Notes: generated by a model from the sequence alone, not told the origin. Positions 28,102-38,339 are shown, numbered from the stretch's first letter. The stretch: 64,000 bases of DNA from Bacteroides reticulotermitis JCM 10512 (GCF_000517545.1 NZ_BAIV01000005.1:62001-126000); one strand, 5' to 3'. Numbers and translations: made by a program.

Positions 28102-30960
28102 ATGAACAAAAAGTTTTTAAATGCAGTCCTGTTTGGAGCGCTATTAGCGTCTTCGACGGGTACATTTACATCTTGTAAAGACTATGATGACGACATCAAT
28201 GGTCTGAATGAACGTGTGGATGCAGTCGAAAAGACATTAGCCGACTTAAACACTAAGTTTGGAGCATTGGCTTATGTGAAGTCAGTATCTTTTGCAGACG
28301 GGAAGTTGGTCGTAACAGATCAAAGTGGAATTACTACTACTTACAACATCCCCGATACAGATACTAATACAACATACACGCTGGCTGTGACTCAGGATGG
28401 TAATAAAGCCACCATTACTTTAACCGACAGCAAGGGTGGAGTGCAGAGTCATACTGTTACTTTTACGGATAAAGACACTGATACGAAGTTTGATCCGTCT
28501 GCTTTGACAGTAGGTAAAGATGGGGTGACTATCGAATACAACGGTCAAGCTACAGGCGTTAAAATTCCGATCTCTAAAGATGTTAAAGTTAAAGTTATAA
28601 AGGGGGAAGTAGATGGAGTCGTATATGGTTGGTCTATTACAAATGGCACAGACTCAGCAACAAATCTGATGATTTGTGATGTGTTGCCTATTACCGGATT
28701 TAGCTTTGAACCTGATGTTATTTTAGGAGGAGTTCCTTCAATGAAGGCATTGAGTGTTGAGTATTATTCTTGGGATCTGAAAACTGACTGTTCTGTCCCT
28801 TCATTTACAGGTGAAGTTTGGGAGCAAGCTGATAAGTCTTCATATATTTCACCTGTTATTACTGGTACTTATCATCTTAACCCATCAAGTGCAACAAGAG
28901 AGCAGATTACGTCTATTGAAGTTATTTCTAAGGACTTTTCTTATATAACCAGAGCTGCTGATGCAGCCCCTTCTGTACTTGATGACTATTCTGTTGCTGA
29001 TGGAATCCTAACTGTTCATTTCAAAGCAGATGTGGAAAAGATTAAGGCAATTGAGAATAACCAAATCACGGGATTTAAAATCCGTGTTAAAACAAAAGCC
29101 GGGAATTCTATTACGGATCAGGACTACAGAGGAGTATATACAACTAAATATACCAATCTAGTATTAGGTGACAAAGATAAGCAAAAGAAGGGCCTAGAAG
29201 AATTTTATTTGTATGGAACGGCTACTGGGAAGGCAGCAGATGCGATTGATGCAGACCCAGATTATGAAGTAGCATACAATTCACCCAAAGGCTTGGACTT
29301 GAAACCACTAGTAATTACCTGTTACGGCGAGGCAGGGATAGCCCTAAGAGCTCCGGCATCAGAACAGATTCTGTCTGATAAGGATATGGAAAGTTTAGGG
29401 TTGAGTTATGCATTCCACTTGTGTAATTACATTGCAGGAGATAATCAGACCAAGCAAAATGATTTTGCGAGAATTGAAGGAGGAGTATTATATCCTAAAT
29501 TATTTGATGAAACAGGTGAGCCGTTTGCGGCTGTAGGGCGTATGCCGTTGGTACGCGTGCAGTTAATGACCAAAGATAATAAGGTTGCCAGCACAGGTTG
29601 GATTAAAGTTAAAATTGTAAAGGAGAAAATTTCGGTTGATCCAATTGTATTTGACTTTAATGTATTTACCAACCAATGTTCCGATAAGGAATTCAAACTG
29701 AGTGTTGAGCAAATGAACGTAAAGGTGTACAATAAACTTGGAATGAATAGGAACCAGTTTAATGCTGCATATAAGATAAAGGAAGTTGAGGCCGGCAACT
29801 ACGGCAAGGGGGCAGGTATAGTTACTTTAGGAGCAGATCCTACTAATCCTACTATGACAGACCTACTGACTTGGACTATTGGTCAAGAAGATATGAAGGA
29901 GGGATTGGCTGGTAAGAAAGCTAGTAGCTTACTGACAACTAGTATTACTTACACCTCTAACGACCCTGAGGAGCGTGGAGATGTTACCATCACCTTTAAT
30001 TCTACAGTTAATGCGATTAAGGCTGTAACAATTCCGGCTGATAACAAAATTGCAGAATACTGGGATGCAAACAAAGAATATATTCGCTTGAATGTGGCAG
30101 TTCCACAAACACAGTCTTCGGATAACTGTACATTCGTTGTCGACTTAGACAATGTATTTGCTGGAGGAAAACCTAAAATAGATGGAGTTACAGCTTACCG
30201 ATATATCTTTGATGGTGACAAGAATAAAGAGGCTGAAGGCTTGAGCGGCAAGAAATACACATTAACTGTGAAGAGTAGTGGCACTCAATTGTATGCAGAT
30301 GCAGATGTGGTTGCAACAATTAATTCGGCTAATGGAGAAGTTACTTATGCCGAAACTGCTGCTTCTAAAGACTTGTTGAACAAAGCATCACACTCATCAA
30401 TTCCTAATGGTGGATTCTTCGCATGGATCAACATCAAGGCTGTAACAGGTGATTGTGAACTGGAATTACCGATCACTAATGGTATATTTAAAGCATACTT
30501 CATGCGTCCTATCGATGTAACTGCAGGTACTGGTAGGTTCCAAGATGCGGTTGATGGAGGTTCTGTTGTTAAAATGCTTGATCTGTTGAAGTTCAATGAC
30601 TGGAGAGAGAAAGAGTTTGGCGTGAATACGAATGCAACTTACTTTAAGTTCTATGAAATAACTGCAATCTCAATTGATATTCCAAATATTACTACTGACT
30701 TGAATGGCGGTAATATCAATAATCAGAAATTGAAAGATGTTGCTCCTACCCTGAAAGTAACAGACACTCCAATAGACTTTGGTGGAAAAGCTGATATTCC
30801 AACTGCTCCTACTGCCAATGCTTATGGTACTGTAACTTATACAAATAATGGTAGTGCTGTTGGAGCATTCAACTTGAGACTGCCTGTAACAGTTACCTAC
30901 AAATGGGGCACAGTTAAAGCCTATGTAACAATTCCGGTTGAAAAGACCCAAGGGAACTAA
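28102..30960 (+). CDS. Large surface lipoprotein with PL29-like N-terminal domain
   Basis: 952 residues. The signal MNKKFLNAVLFGALLASSTGTFTSC ends in a lipoprotein cysteine followed by KDYDDDINGL, an acidic surface-export signal. A short coiled coil (LNERVDAVEKTLADLNTKFGAL) and Thr/Asp-rich repeats (DTDTNTTYTLAVTQDGNKATITL) come next, as in the N-terminal region named after PL29 lyases in Bacteroidales. That region alone does not make it a lyase, and I see no catalytic motif. The rest is a chain of beta-rich domains. It is followed by an OmpA protein, and its promoter is most likely the invertible one, so expression should vary between cells. Confidence 0.75.
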   Translation: MNKKFLNAVLFGALLASSTGTFTSCKDYDDDINGLNERVDAVEKTLADLNTKFGALAYVKSVSFADGKLVVTDQSGITTTYNIPDTDTNTTYTLAVTQDGNKATITLTDSKGGVQSHTVTFTDKDTDTKFDPSALTVGKDGVTIEYNGQATGVKIPISKDVKVKVIKGEVDGVVYGWSITNGTDSATNLMICDVLPITGFSFEPDVILGGVPSMKALSVEYYSWDLKTDCSVPSFTGEVWEQADKSSYISPVITGTYHLNPSSATREQITSIEVISKDFSYITRAADAAPSVLDDYSVADGILTVHFKADVEKIKAIENNQITGFKIRVKTKAGNSITDQDYRGVYTTKYTNLVLGDKDKQKKGLEEFYLYGTATGKAADAIDADPDYEVAYNSPKGLDLKPLVITCYGEAGIALRAPASEQILSDKDMESLGLSYAFHLCNYIAGDNQTKQNDFARIEGGVLYPKLFDETGEPFAAVGRMPLVRVQLMTKDNKVASTGWIKVKIVKEKISVDPIVFDFNVFTNQCSDKEFKLSVEQMNVKVYNKLGMNRNQFNAAYKIKEVEAGNYGKGAGIVTLGADPTNPTMTDLLTWTIGQEDMKEGLAGKKASSLLTTSITYTSNDPEERGDVTITFNSTVNAIKAVTIPADNKIAEYWDANKEYIRLNVAVPQTQSSDNCTFVVDLDNVFAGGKPKIDGVTAYRYIFDGDKNKEAEGLSGKKYTLTVKSSGTQLYADADVVATINSANGEVTYAETAASKDLLNKASHSSIPNGGFFAWINIKAVTGDCELELPITNGIFKAYFMRPIDVTAGTGRFQDAVDGGSVVKMLDLLKFNDWREKEFGVNTNATYFKFYEITAISIDIPNITTDLNGGNINNQKLKDVAPTLKVTDTPIDFGGKADIPTAPTANAYGTVTYTNNGSAVGAFNLRLPVTVTYKWGTVKAYVTIPVEKTQGN

Positions 30961-30984
30961 TCTTTTTAAATTAAATATCATGAG

Positions 30985-31006
30985 GCGCCTCTCTTAGGAG
31001 GGGCGC
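30985..31006 (+). promoter_or_regulatory. Hairpin between lipoprotein and OmpA genes
   Basis: A 9-bp GC-rich stem (30985-30993 with 30998-31006, one G-T pair) without a T-run. It may protect or separate the two messages rather than end transcription. Confidence 0.45.
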
Positions 31007-31025
31007 TTTATGATTATTATTAATC

Positions 31026-32131
31026 ATGTTTATTATGAGCATTAAGAGAAAACTGTTAATAGGAATAATAGCAATCGGTGCATTGCCAATCTTTGCCCAA
31101 GACCGGCAGATTAAAGAAGAGGGTAAAACCATCTTTAAGCCACACTGGTTTATGCAAGCGCAAGTAGGTGCAGCTCACACCATCGGTGAAGCACAGTTTA
31201 CAGACTTGATATCACCGGCTGCTGCGGTTAATTTCGGATATAAGTTTGCGCCTGCATTCGGAGTACGTGTGGGAGCTAGTGGATGGCAAGCTAAAGGCGG
31301 ATGGGTAAATCCGGAACAAAACTACCAATTCAAGTATATACAAGGCAATGTTGATTTGATGGCAGATCTGAGTGCTTTGTTCTGTGGCTTCAATCCGAAG
31401 CGCGTCTTCAACGGATATCTGTTTGCCGGCGTGGGATTGAATCATGCGTTTGATAATGATGAGGCGAATGCGTTGAATACGCGAACATACGAGATGGAGT
31501 ACCTATGGCAAGATAGTAAGAATCTGCTTGCCGGACGTATTGGCCTGGGATGTGATCTTCGCCTGAGCGACCGCGTGGCTTTCAATATAGAAGCCAATGC
31601 CAATATGCTTTCTGACAAATTCAACTCAAAGAAAGCTGATAATAGCGACTGGCAGTTTAACGCCCTAGTCGGTTTGAGTATTAAGCTGGGCAAAAGCTAC
31701 ACCAAGACAGCCCCCGTGTATTATGAAGCCGCACCTGCTCCCGTTGTTGAGCAGCCCAAACCAAGACCTGTCGTGGAACAACCACAACCGGTACAGGAAG
31801 TGACAGTGCCTCAAGCAATCAAGCGCGACATCTTCTTTGCACTGAACTCCGCTCATCTTCAAAATGATCAGCAGGCAAAGATTGCTGAGTTGGTCGACTA
31901 CTTAGTAAAGAATCCCACTACCAAAGTGAGTGTGACGGGATATGCGGACGAAGATACCGGTAATTCCAGAATTAACATGAAACTGTCAATCGCCCGCGCC
32001 AAGAATGTGGCGGATGCTTTAAAAGCAAAGGTATTGCAGCCGACAGAATAGCTGTCGACTTTAAAGGAGATACGGTGCAACCGTACTCCATTCCCGAGGA
32101 AAACCGAGTAAGTATCTGTATTGCTGAATGA
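31026..32131 (+). CDS. OmpA family outer-membrane protein, frameshifted near the end
   Basis: Signal peptide (KRKLLIGIIAIGALPIFAQ), an N-terminal beta-barrel region with alternating aromatic residues, a Pro-rich linker (VVEQPKPRPVVEQPQPVQEV, about 243-262) and an OmpA C-terminal peptidoglycan-binding domain (IFFALNSAHLQNDQQAKI, VTGYADEDTGNSRINMKLSIARAKNV). The first frame stops early at 32051. Reading one base earlier gives ADRIAVDFKGDTVQPYSIPEENRVSICIAE, the normal ending, stop at 32131. I infer one lost base near 32040. Start may be 31026 or the ATG at 31035. It pairs with the upstream surface lipoprotein. Confidence 0.85.
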
Positions 32132-32257
32132 CATAATACATGAATTGGAAATAAAGAAATCCCTTTTAGAAGATAAGAGAAGCCCGCACTTGTGAAAGCC
32201 CGGCTTTTCGATATTTAATGTTTGAGAGCACCTTGTCCCTTTTGTAGAGATGCTCTC

Positions 32258-32287
32258 CTAATTCTCAAGTGTTTTTTTGAGAATTAG
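32258..32287. terminator. 11-bp inverted repeat, probable terminator
   Basis: CTAATTCTCAA (32258-32268) pairs exactly with 32277-32287. The loop is T-rich. It lies 127 bases after the OmpA stop. Confidence 0.5.
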
Positions 32288-32732
32288 AATATTCCCCAAT
32301 TCCTCAACGAGGTATTCTTTTTTGTGTAATTCTATGCAGATAAGAAAACCCTCAATGAGAAAAGAAGTCTGTGCTTGTGAAAGTATAGGCTTTTTCGCAT
32401 TTCCAAATGTGTAGTTATAGGCAGTGATGCAATGTCAAACCCAAAAACTGCAGACCTAATTTCATCAGTGAGGCTTGAAATAAGCACTTTGCACAAAGAT
32501 ACAATACGCTTATGACTTAGTCACTTTTTTGCATATCTTGCAGTATATCAGTTGCTTATTTTGCGTCTTCTTTTTTCTATATCACTTTATTCTGATGAGC
32601 GATAGCTACTGCTTATTTTCTCAAAAAACAGAGCTTTCAATTCACTAAACAAGTCTTTATCTTAGCCATATCGTGCGCAACTATTAGTAGATTTAAGCAG
32701 TCTTTCTTCAGGTTTATTCCCTTTTATTTCTT
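32288..32732. other. Gene-free stretch
   Basis: AT-rich DNA with no gene I can support. With the palindrome array, the repeat and a terminator it makes up the 1.5-kb gap between two converging OmpA genes. Confidence 0.45.
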
Positions 32733-32820
32733 GTTGCACTATTGTGCGACGGCTGTTCCACATTATGTGGGACACGTGTTTCACAATATATGAGTCAGCT
32801 GTTCCACAGATGTGGAACAG
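32733..32820. repeat. Array of short palindromes, array B
   Basis: Four self-complementary units in a row: one around TTGCACTATTGTGCGA, one TGTTCCACATTATGTGGGAC, one TGTTTCACAATATATGA and one TGTTCCACAGATGTGGAACA. Arms differ but pair within each unit, like array A at 4068-4147. The 75-codon ORF that overlaps it (32742-32969) has no coding character. Confidence 0.65.
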
Positions 32821-33117
32821 GAAAAAGAATGGGCAAAGATGCTTTTTACCTGTTGTTTATTGCTATCTACCGAAGGGAATTTAGCAAAGCATATAGCCTT
32901 TTGGAAAACGGGATAATGTATTGGTCAAAGGAGTCTCAGAAAAGTATGCGCATTGTATTGGATTGTTAGTCATCTGTTTGTGGCAAAATGTGATTTAGTC
33001 AGATAGTTGTTTGCATTTATTTACTCGTTTGAAAAATGTATTTTATTGATTAATTAGTCTATCAATACAGGCCATCTCTATGGATTTCGCGCTGATCTCA
33101 CACATGCTCTGTTGCTT
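32821..33117. other. Gene-free spacer
   Basis: About 300 bases between array B and repeat copy B. I see no gene, promoter or terminator here. Confidence 0.4.
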
Positions 33118-33362
33118 GTCACAAGCTTTCTGGAAAATAAAGCCTTATCTCATGCGAAATACAGCTAAAAAGAATGAGAGATCCCTCAAAATTGATGAGA
33201 GATAGGCTAAAAAAGAGGCAAAAATGCGAGAAAATGATGAGAGATACCCCTTTTGGAAAACATCTCTCATTCTGTAATGTGTTGATTATTTGATTTATAA
33301 GCGAAAAATGATGAGACCATGAGAGATGAAATATTTTTTCTTTCTTGTAGGGGAGGAGGAAG
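33118..33362 (+). repeat. Dispersed noncoding repeat, copy B
   Basis: Inverted partner of 3597-3840, with the same order of landmarks (GCGAAATACAGC, ATGAGAGATCC, GATGAGAGATACCCC, ATGAGACCATGAGAGAT, GTAGGGGAGG). The ATGAGAGAT element recurs several times. Substitutions are spread along the length, so the copies are old, yet the elements are kept. Confidence 0.75.
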
Positions 33363-33436
33363 TATAGCTTAAATGACGGAAGAAACCGGATTTTTGCATG
33401 GATTCCTTTCCCTGAAAGATTTAGATATTCTCCTTG

Positions 33437-33475
33437 AAAGACCTTGATGTTTTTTAAAAACATCAAGGTCTTTTT
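33437..33475. terminator. Strong hairpin terminator
   Basis: AAAGACCTTGATG pairs with CATCAAGGTCTTT around an A/T loop, followed by TTTTT. It lies between the converging OmpA genes and ends plus-strand reading best. The gap from here to 33657 shows nothing else. Confidence 0.8.
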
Positions 33476-33657
33476 ATTGGATTCTTTTGTTAGATATAAC
33501 CAGTTACTCAGTTTATTATACTTAAGTTATCAAGCATTAACGGCCTGGTTGTTTGCTGTTAAAAGCTTATCAATCAGATGTTAATGGCTTGGTGCTCAGG
33601 TTGTCGTCAGCATTCCATACATTGGCGTTGCTGACATTGTACTGACTAACCCGACAA

Positions 33658-34847
33658 TTAGTTCTCGTCACGCAAGTAATTCCAATACTCCATATTCTGA
33701 ATTAATTCGATGGTTACTTTGCGATCGCCATCTCTGATTACATTCGAGGTGGAAGCTTTGGCTAAAGAAGTCTTGCTGCCGGCGCCTGCTATCTTAAACA
33801 TACCTTGAGGCAATCCTTCGGCGACAAACATATCTTTCACAGCTTTGGCTCTTTTCTTCGATAAAACCAAGTTGTATTCGCCCGAACCTCTGGCATCTGT
33901 AAATCCGGTTATGAGATAACGTTTGGATTCGTCTTTCTTCAGTGCTTCAATAACTTTAGAAATATATGCCTCTGAATCTTTGGTCAGAACGTCGGTATTG
34001 AATTCGAAGTGAATATGAGTGAACAGTTGCTCTAGCATAATGCTTTCATGCGTAACCTCTTTCACTACGATCTTCTCAACGGGCTTCTCGACAATTCGCT
34101 CAACAACAACAGGCTTTTCAACGTCGATATACTGAATGGCTGAGGATGTTTTTTTGGTTTTCCCTCCCAAGCGGTATATGAAACGAACGGTCCCTTGTAT
34201 GGAGTTGGCAACATTCTTGTAAGGCATTACCAGGTAATCGGCTTGCATACCGATACCCCAACGATCGTTCAACCACATGTTGAGGCCTGCTCCTACGGAA
34301 ATTGGCATCAGATGAGTCCGGTCACGTCCTTCTTTGTTGCGGAAGTTCTCTAATATCCAACTCATTTCATCGGAGTCGGGACCTACGGAACCGTTATAGT
34401 TCATCGCGAAGTCCTTATACATATAGCTGATACCTGCACGTAAATAAGGCTCTATGTATTTTGATTTAAAATACTCGCCAATTCGCCATTGAATGCCGGG
34501 GCCGACCATTGCGTACCATTTATGGTTGTTGTCGGTAGTCAGATTTTCTTTGGTACAGCCAACTGTTCCTTGTAAATCTAAATACCAGTACGGATTAAGT
34601 TCGCGGGCGATATAGCGTTGCCGCCCCAAACTACGTGATTCAGATCTAAATCGAACTGATGTCCTTTTCCGGTCACCGAATTGAAATTACTGAAGGAAGC
34701 CCGGCTAAATTGAAAGACTGAACCTCCAAGTCCGAATTCCCAAGCTTTTGAAGCTTTCTTTTCTGTAACTGTCTCTTGAGCCATAAGAGGAATTGCTCCT
34801 CCTGCGATAAGGCTCCAAATGCATATGATTATTTTAAACTTATTCAT
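33658..34847 (-). CDS. OmpA family outer-membrane protein, frameshifted
   Basis: Signal peptide (MNKFKIIICIWSLIAGGAIPLMAQ), then a beta-barrel with patterned aromatics (YWYLDLQGTVG, WYAMVGPGIQWRIGEYF, YLRAGISYMYKDF), a linker with repeated VEKPVE-like units, and an OmpA C-terminal domain (IHFEFNTDVLTKDSEAYI, LITGFTDARGSGEYNLVLSKKRAKAV). The first part ends off frame at about 34578; restoring one base near 34615 gives NHVVWGGQRYIARELNPYWY and about 396 residues. It follows the collagen-like lipoprotein by 13 bases, in one operon, mirroring the lipoprotein-OmpA pair at 28102-32131. Confidence 0.85.
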
Positions 34848-34860
34848 AATCGTTCCTCCT

Positions 34861-36617
34861 TTAGTCTATTGACGACACGATGGTTACAGGTATAGTACCA
34901 CCTCCACTCAAGTTAATAACTAAGCCTGAAGCTCCATCGGTATTAAGTACTCCGATCGAACCCCTGGTTGCGAATAGGTGATTGTCGCATTCCAATTGTA
35001 TGGTGCTTCCAACGGGTACGCCTCCTCCAACATCGGTTTTACTTAAACCTCCGTCGTTTATGCTTACAGGATTGCAGGTAATTGTGGTTTGGTCGCTTCC
35101 GCTTCCTTTAATAAACTTTAATATCATGCACTTCGTATTCTTGGCATTGCCGTCCACTTGTACGGATAAGTACGGTTTCCCTAAAGTGTTTATAGAGGAA
35201 TAGTTGTATCCACCTGCATAGAGGTAATCGTCGTTAACGGTCTCGGTTTGGAATCTTGCAGAGATGCGATATAGGCTTTCTCCTACCTTTTGAGCTTTAA
35301 CATCTGCGATCATGGGCACCTTCTGTATCGGTGTGTAGCGATCGATAACACTTTCGGCATATATCGTTTCGCCATAAGCGGTGGCTGCTATTCCAAAATA
35401 GGCCTGAACGCCGCTCCAGGTAGCGCCTGTCTCGATTGCATCACGATTGAACATGGTGAAACCTATGTCGTATGAGGCTCCTGCATCGGCAAAGTTGCGG
35501 TTATCGCTTTGTATTGATAAACCATTTGCCGGAATATCAATTGCCGGATCTACTTCTTTACCACTCAATTGATACGTTTTTATGGATGTACCGGCATAAT
35601 TATATAAAGTACTAGGAGTGAATCCCCAGTTACCGGAATCGCTTGTCTTACGCTGTATCTGAACGCGTAATGTGATCCATCCTTGATATACCAAAACCGG
35701 ATTTCTGTAGGTGACGGTATATAACTTTACCTGCACTCTATTTGGTACCAGTGTATTGGCAGCTGATACATACCATTCGGATTCGCCGGTGAATTTCACT
35801 TCGCAGGTACCGAATCGTTGATTGATGGTTGCGTCTAATGGCAAATCTTCTTTGGGAACCTTAATCTTACCGTTGGCATCGACTGTGTAGATTTGGTTAT
35901 TCAGTGTGGCCGGCATATTTTTCACTTCCGTTCCCGGTTTGGCACGATTGCCACCTTTATCATATACTGTATAAGTAACACTACCGTTTTGCGGGCTCAC
36001 ATACTCACCTTCTACACCTCCAAAGGTGTCTATGATAACATTCGGACTTCCTAGAATAATTGTAGAGCCATTTTCTCCTCTTAGATATTCCCAGAAGTCG
36101 GCTAGTTCCGTTTTATTTTTATCCCAATTGTGCCCAAGGTTATGTGGGTCTTCCAGTCCTTTGTCTACTTCAATTTTCCAAAGTTCATAAGCACTTAAAC
36201 CGTCACCTCCGTCAGCACCGGTGAGATAATCCCAAAAGTCCTGCTGGCTGTTTTTACTTTTATCCCATTCTGTACCCGGACTGTGCGGGTTGTCAATACC
36301 TTTAGCGACTTCTTCTATCCATAATTCGTAGGCGCTCTTGCCATCCTTTCCATTTTGCCCATCCTGTCCGTCTTGTCCATTCTGGCCATCTTGCCCGTCT
36401 TGTCCTTTCAGATATAAAAAGAATCCTGCGATATCTTTACCTCCGGTCCAAACAATAGTACCTTTATCTATTTCTTGCAGCCAAAGTTCATGAGCAGAAA
36501 GCCCATTATCCCCCTTCGGCCCTTCGGGTAAAACATGTGTAGCTCATTGCTGCACGAACATGCTAATGCTACTAAGACTAGGAAGCCTAGTAACCTGAAT
36601 TTTGATAACTTTTTCAT
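34861..36617 (-). CDS. Collagen-like surface lipoprotein, frameshifted
   Basis: The start MKKLSKFRLLGFLVLVALACSC is a lipoprotein signal. The frame breaks a few codons later, near 36555. Restoring one base gives THVLPEGPKGDNGLSAHELW and an open frame to the stop at 34861, about 585 residues. It carries a run of Gly-x-Asp/Asn triplets (GQDGQDGQNGQDGQDGQNGK) typical of collagen-like repeats. Around this run are three copies of a module of about 42 residues with SAYELW ... WDKxK ... DFWxYL; the first copy is degenerate. The rest is beta-rich with no catalytic motif. A shorter reading from GTG 36000 would miss the signal and repeats. It is probably surface-exposed and co-transcribed with the OmpA gene. 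Confidence 0.7.
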
Positions 36618-37677
36618 AAATTTTGTTGATCAATTTGTTGAATAATTATATGGTTTATAAATGCTTGTTTAGTATTGCGATATATTACATTTTATAAAGA
36701 ATGACTAGCCAATTGTTTTAGCTGAACAATTTACATGATGGGTGCGGCTAAAAAATCATTAAACCGCTTGCTGCGTTGCCTGCGGGTAGGGGACGTTGCT
36801 GAAATGTGTATCGTCGATTGTCTTTGTCGAATCGATTTTCTAAAATAACTATCAGATTTATAGTTGTTTGGTTTCTGTATTTACTTTGCTTATCCATATT
36901 ACGATGAAAACGTATGTATCTATTTGACTGTCTCCTTATTAGGGTCAAAGATATACAAAAAAAGAATATGAAATCTAAATGTTAAGATATAACTATTTTA
37001 CAAGAACTACTTAAATATGTTCTAATAAATATGAAAAATGCATGTATAATACTCTTTATGGGTGTATGGCTGACTTTACATTTCTAAAAGATATTTTCAA
37101 AAATAGAGTTAGTTTGGCTTTTATTAACGTATTTAATCTTTTCCGGTGGCGCATTATATGTCTTAATCTATCTTGCTATACAATAGAAACGCTTGTGATG
37201 ATGTGCATTTTGGGAGATAAATCTGTATCCGAAAAGTAGATTGTAATTTATTTAAGAATGATGTCGGATGACTTTGGTTTATGTTTCTATCTATTTTTTA
37301 GTTTGTAGGCATGTGTGGAATCGGTGAAATTGTTGGGGAAGCGTCCGGGTTTCTTTCTTTTTGATAGGATTGTACGTTTTTATTTCCCGGCAGTCTGCCT
37401 GGGGATTGGTAGTAAAAGGATACAATCTTGAGTCTTGTGGTTTTTTGAGTATATATAAACCCCAAATAAAAATAAATGATAAGTGAAGTTGTGAGATAAA
37501 ATGGGGAAAGTCAACAAAATGTTTATTAATGGAGAGTCGTTACGGCAACTGGAAGATTCCTCTAATATCCTGTGAGAATTATCCAGAGGCATGAAAATGA
37601 CTAGTTGAAGGATAGCTCCTGAGGATTATTTGCTATAAGTACTCTGTACGAAGTCTACTATATAATACGGGGCTATA
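36618..37677. other. Long gene-free region
   Basis: No gene can be supported. It holds the presumed leader of the collagen-like gene (36618-36940) and about 700 bases of AT-rich DNA. Small ORFs of 60-70 codons have no recognisable features. Confidence 0.45.
36946..36953 (-). promoter_or_regulatory. -7 box TATCTTTG for the collagen-like lipoprotein
   Basis: A perfect match to TAnnTTTG on the minus strand. It is 329 bases upstream of the start codon, which would give a long untranslated leader of about 320 bases. No clear -33 TTTG is present. Confidence 0.5.
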
Positions 37678-37709
37678 TTTGTCTTCTTGTAAAATTATTG
37701 GTATTTTTG
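37678..37709 (+). promoter_or_regulatory. Promoter of the deoxyribonucleotidase gene
   Basis: TTTG (37678-37681) and TATTTTTG (37702-37709) are 20 bases apart, a full consensus match, 27 bases before the start codon. Confidence 0.75.
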
Positions 37710-37736
37710 CCTTTCATTCATTACAGATAATTAGAC

Positions 37737-38249
37737 ATGAAAAGAATATTGGTAGATATGGACGGCGTACTGGCCGATGTTTATAGTCAATTTCTGAAGT
37801 TAGAAGCTCAAGAAACAGGCATACTGCGAACGAAAGAAGAGACTAACGGGTTTATAGAATCGGAGGCCTTTCCGTTTTACGAGAAACATGTGCACTCGTC
37901 AGTTTTTTTTAGGACCGCTCCCTTGATGGATCGGAGTGTGGAGGGGCTCGATTATTTGAATCGTAAATATGAAGTTATTATACTTTCATCTGCAACCGAA
38001 TTTCCTCAAAGCTTGATGGAAAAAGAACTGTGGTTGAATGAACATTATTCCTTTATCAGTTGGGAGCAGATGATTTTCTGTGGTCGTAAAGATGTGGTAC
38101 AAGGTGATATTATGATAGACGATCATCCTAAAAACCTGAATTTATTTTCCGGAGAGCGGATTATTTTCACGCAACCGCATAATATCAACGTGGAAGTACC
38201 CGAAAGCAAACGGGTGTTCAATTGGGATAACATTATGGATATCCTTTGA
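37737..38249 (+). CDS. 5'(3')-deoxyribonucleotidase-like HAD phosphatase
   Basis: 170 residues. The N-terminus KRILVDMDGVLADVY holds the HAD nucleophile Asp7 and acid Asp9. The middle has IILSSATEF (second motif, Ser/Thr), and the end has GDIMIDDHPKNL, the metal-binding acidic pair. Size and pattern fit the NT5C family, which removes phosphate from deoxynucleotides and so helps control nucleotide pools. It is cytosolic and a single-gene unit with its own promoter. A close phosphatase of other small substrates cannot be excluded. Confidence 0.85.
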   Translation: MKRILVDMDGVLADVYSQFLKLEAQETGILRTKEETNGFIESEAFPFYEKHVHSSVFFRTAPLMDRSVEGLDYLNRKYEVIILSSATEFPQSLMEKELWLNEHYSFISWEQMIFCGRKDVVQGDIMIDDHPKNLNLFSGERIIFTQPHNINVEVPESKRVFNWDNIMDIL

Positions 38250-38331
38250 TCTTATCCGGTTCGGAATTGATCTGGCAATCTTCACGCTATTATTTAACAG
38301 AGTTATTACCTTATTAATAGGTATAAAAAAG

Positions 38332-38339
38332 TACCTTTG
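38332..38339 (+). promoter_or_regulatory. -7 box TACCTTTG for the cation efflux gene
   Basis: A perfect TAnnTTTG match 75 bases upstream of the start codon. The -33 region has no TTTG. Confidence 0.5.

Noticed and set aside
28102..30960. Calling the surface lipoprotein a polysaccharide lyase
   Set aside because: Only the N-terminal region resembles the domain named after PL29; no catalytic region is visible.
32742..32969. 75-codon ORF in the repeat gap
   Set aside because: It runs through the palindrome array, which explains its composition, and has no coding features.
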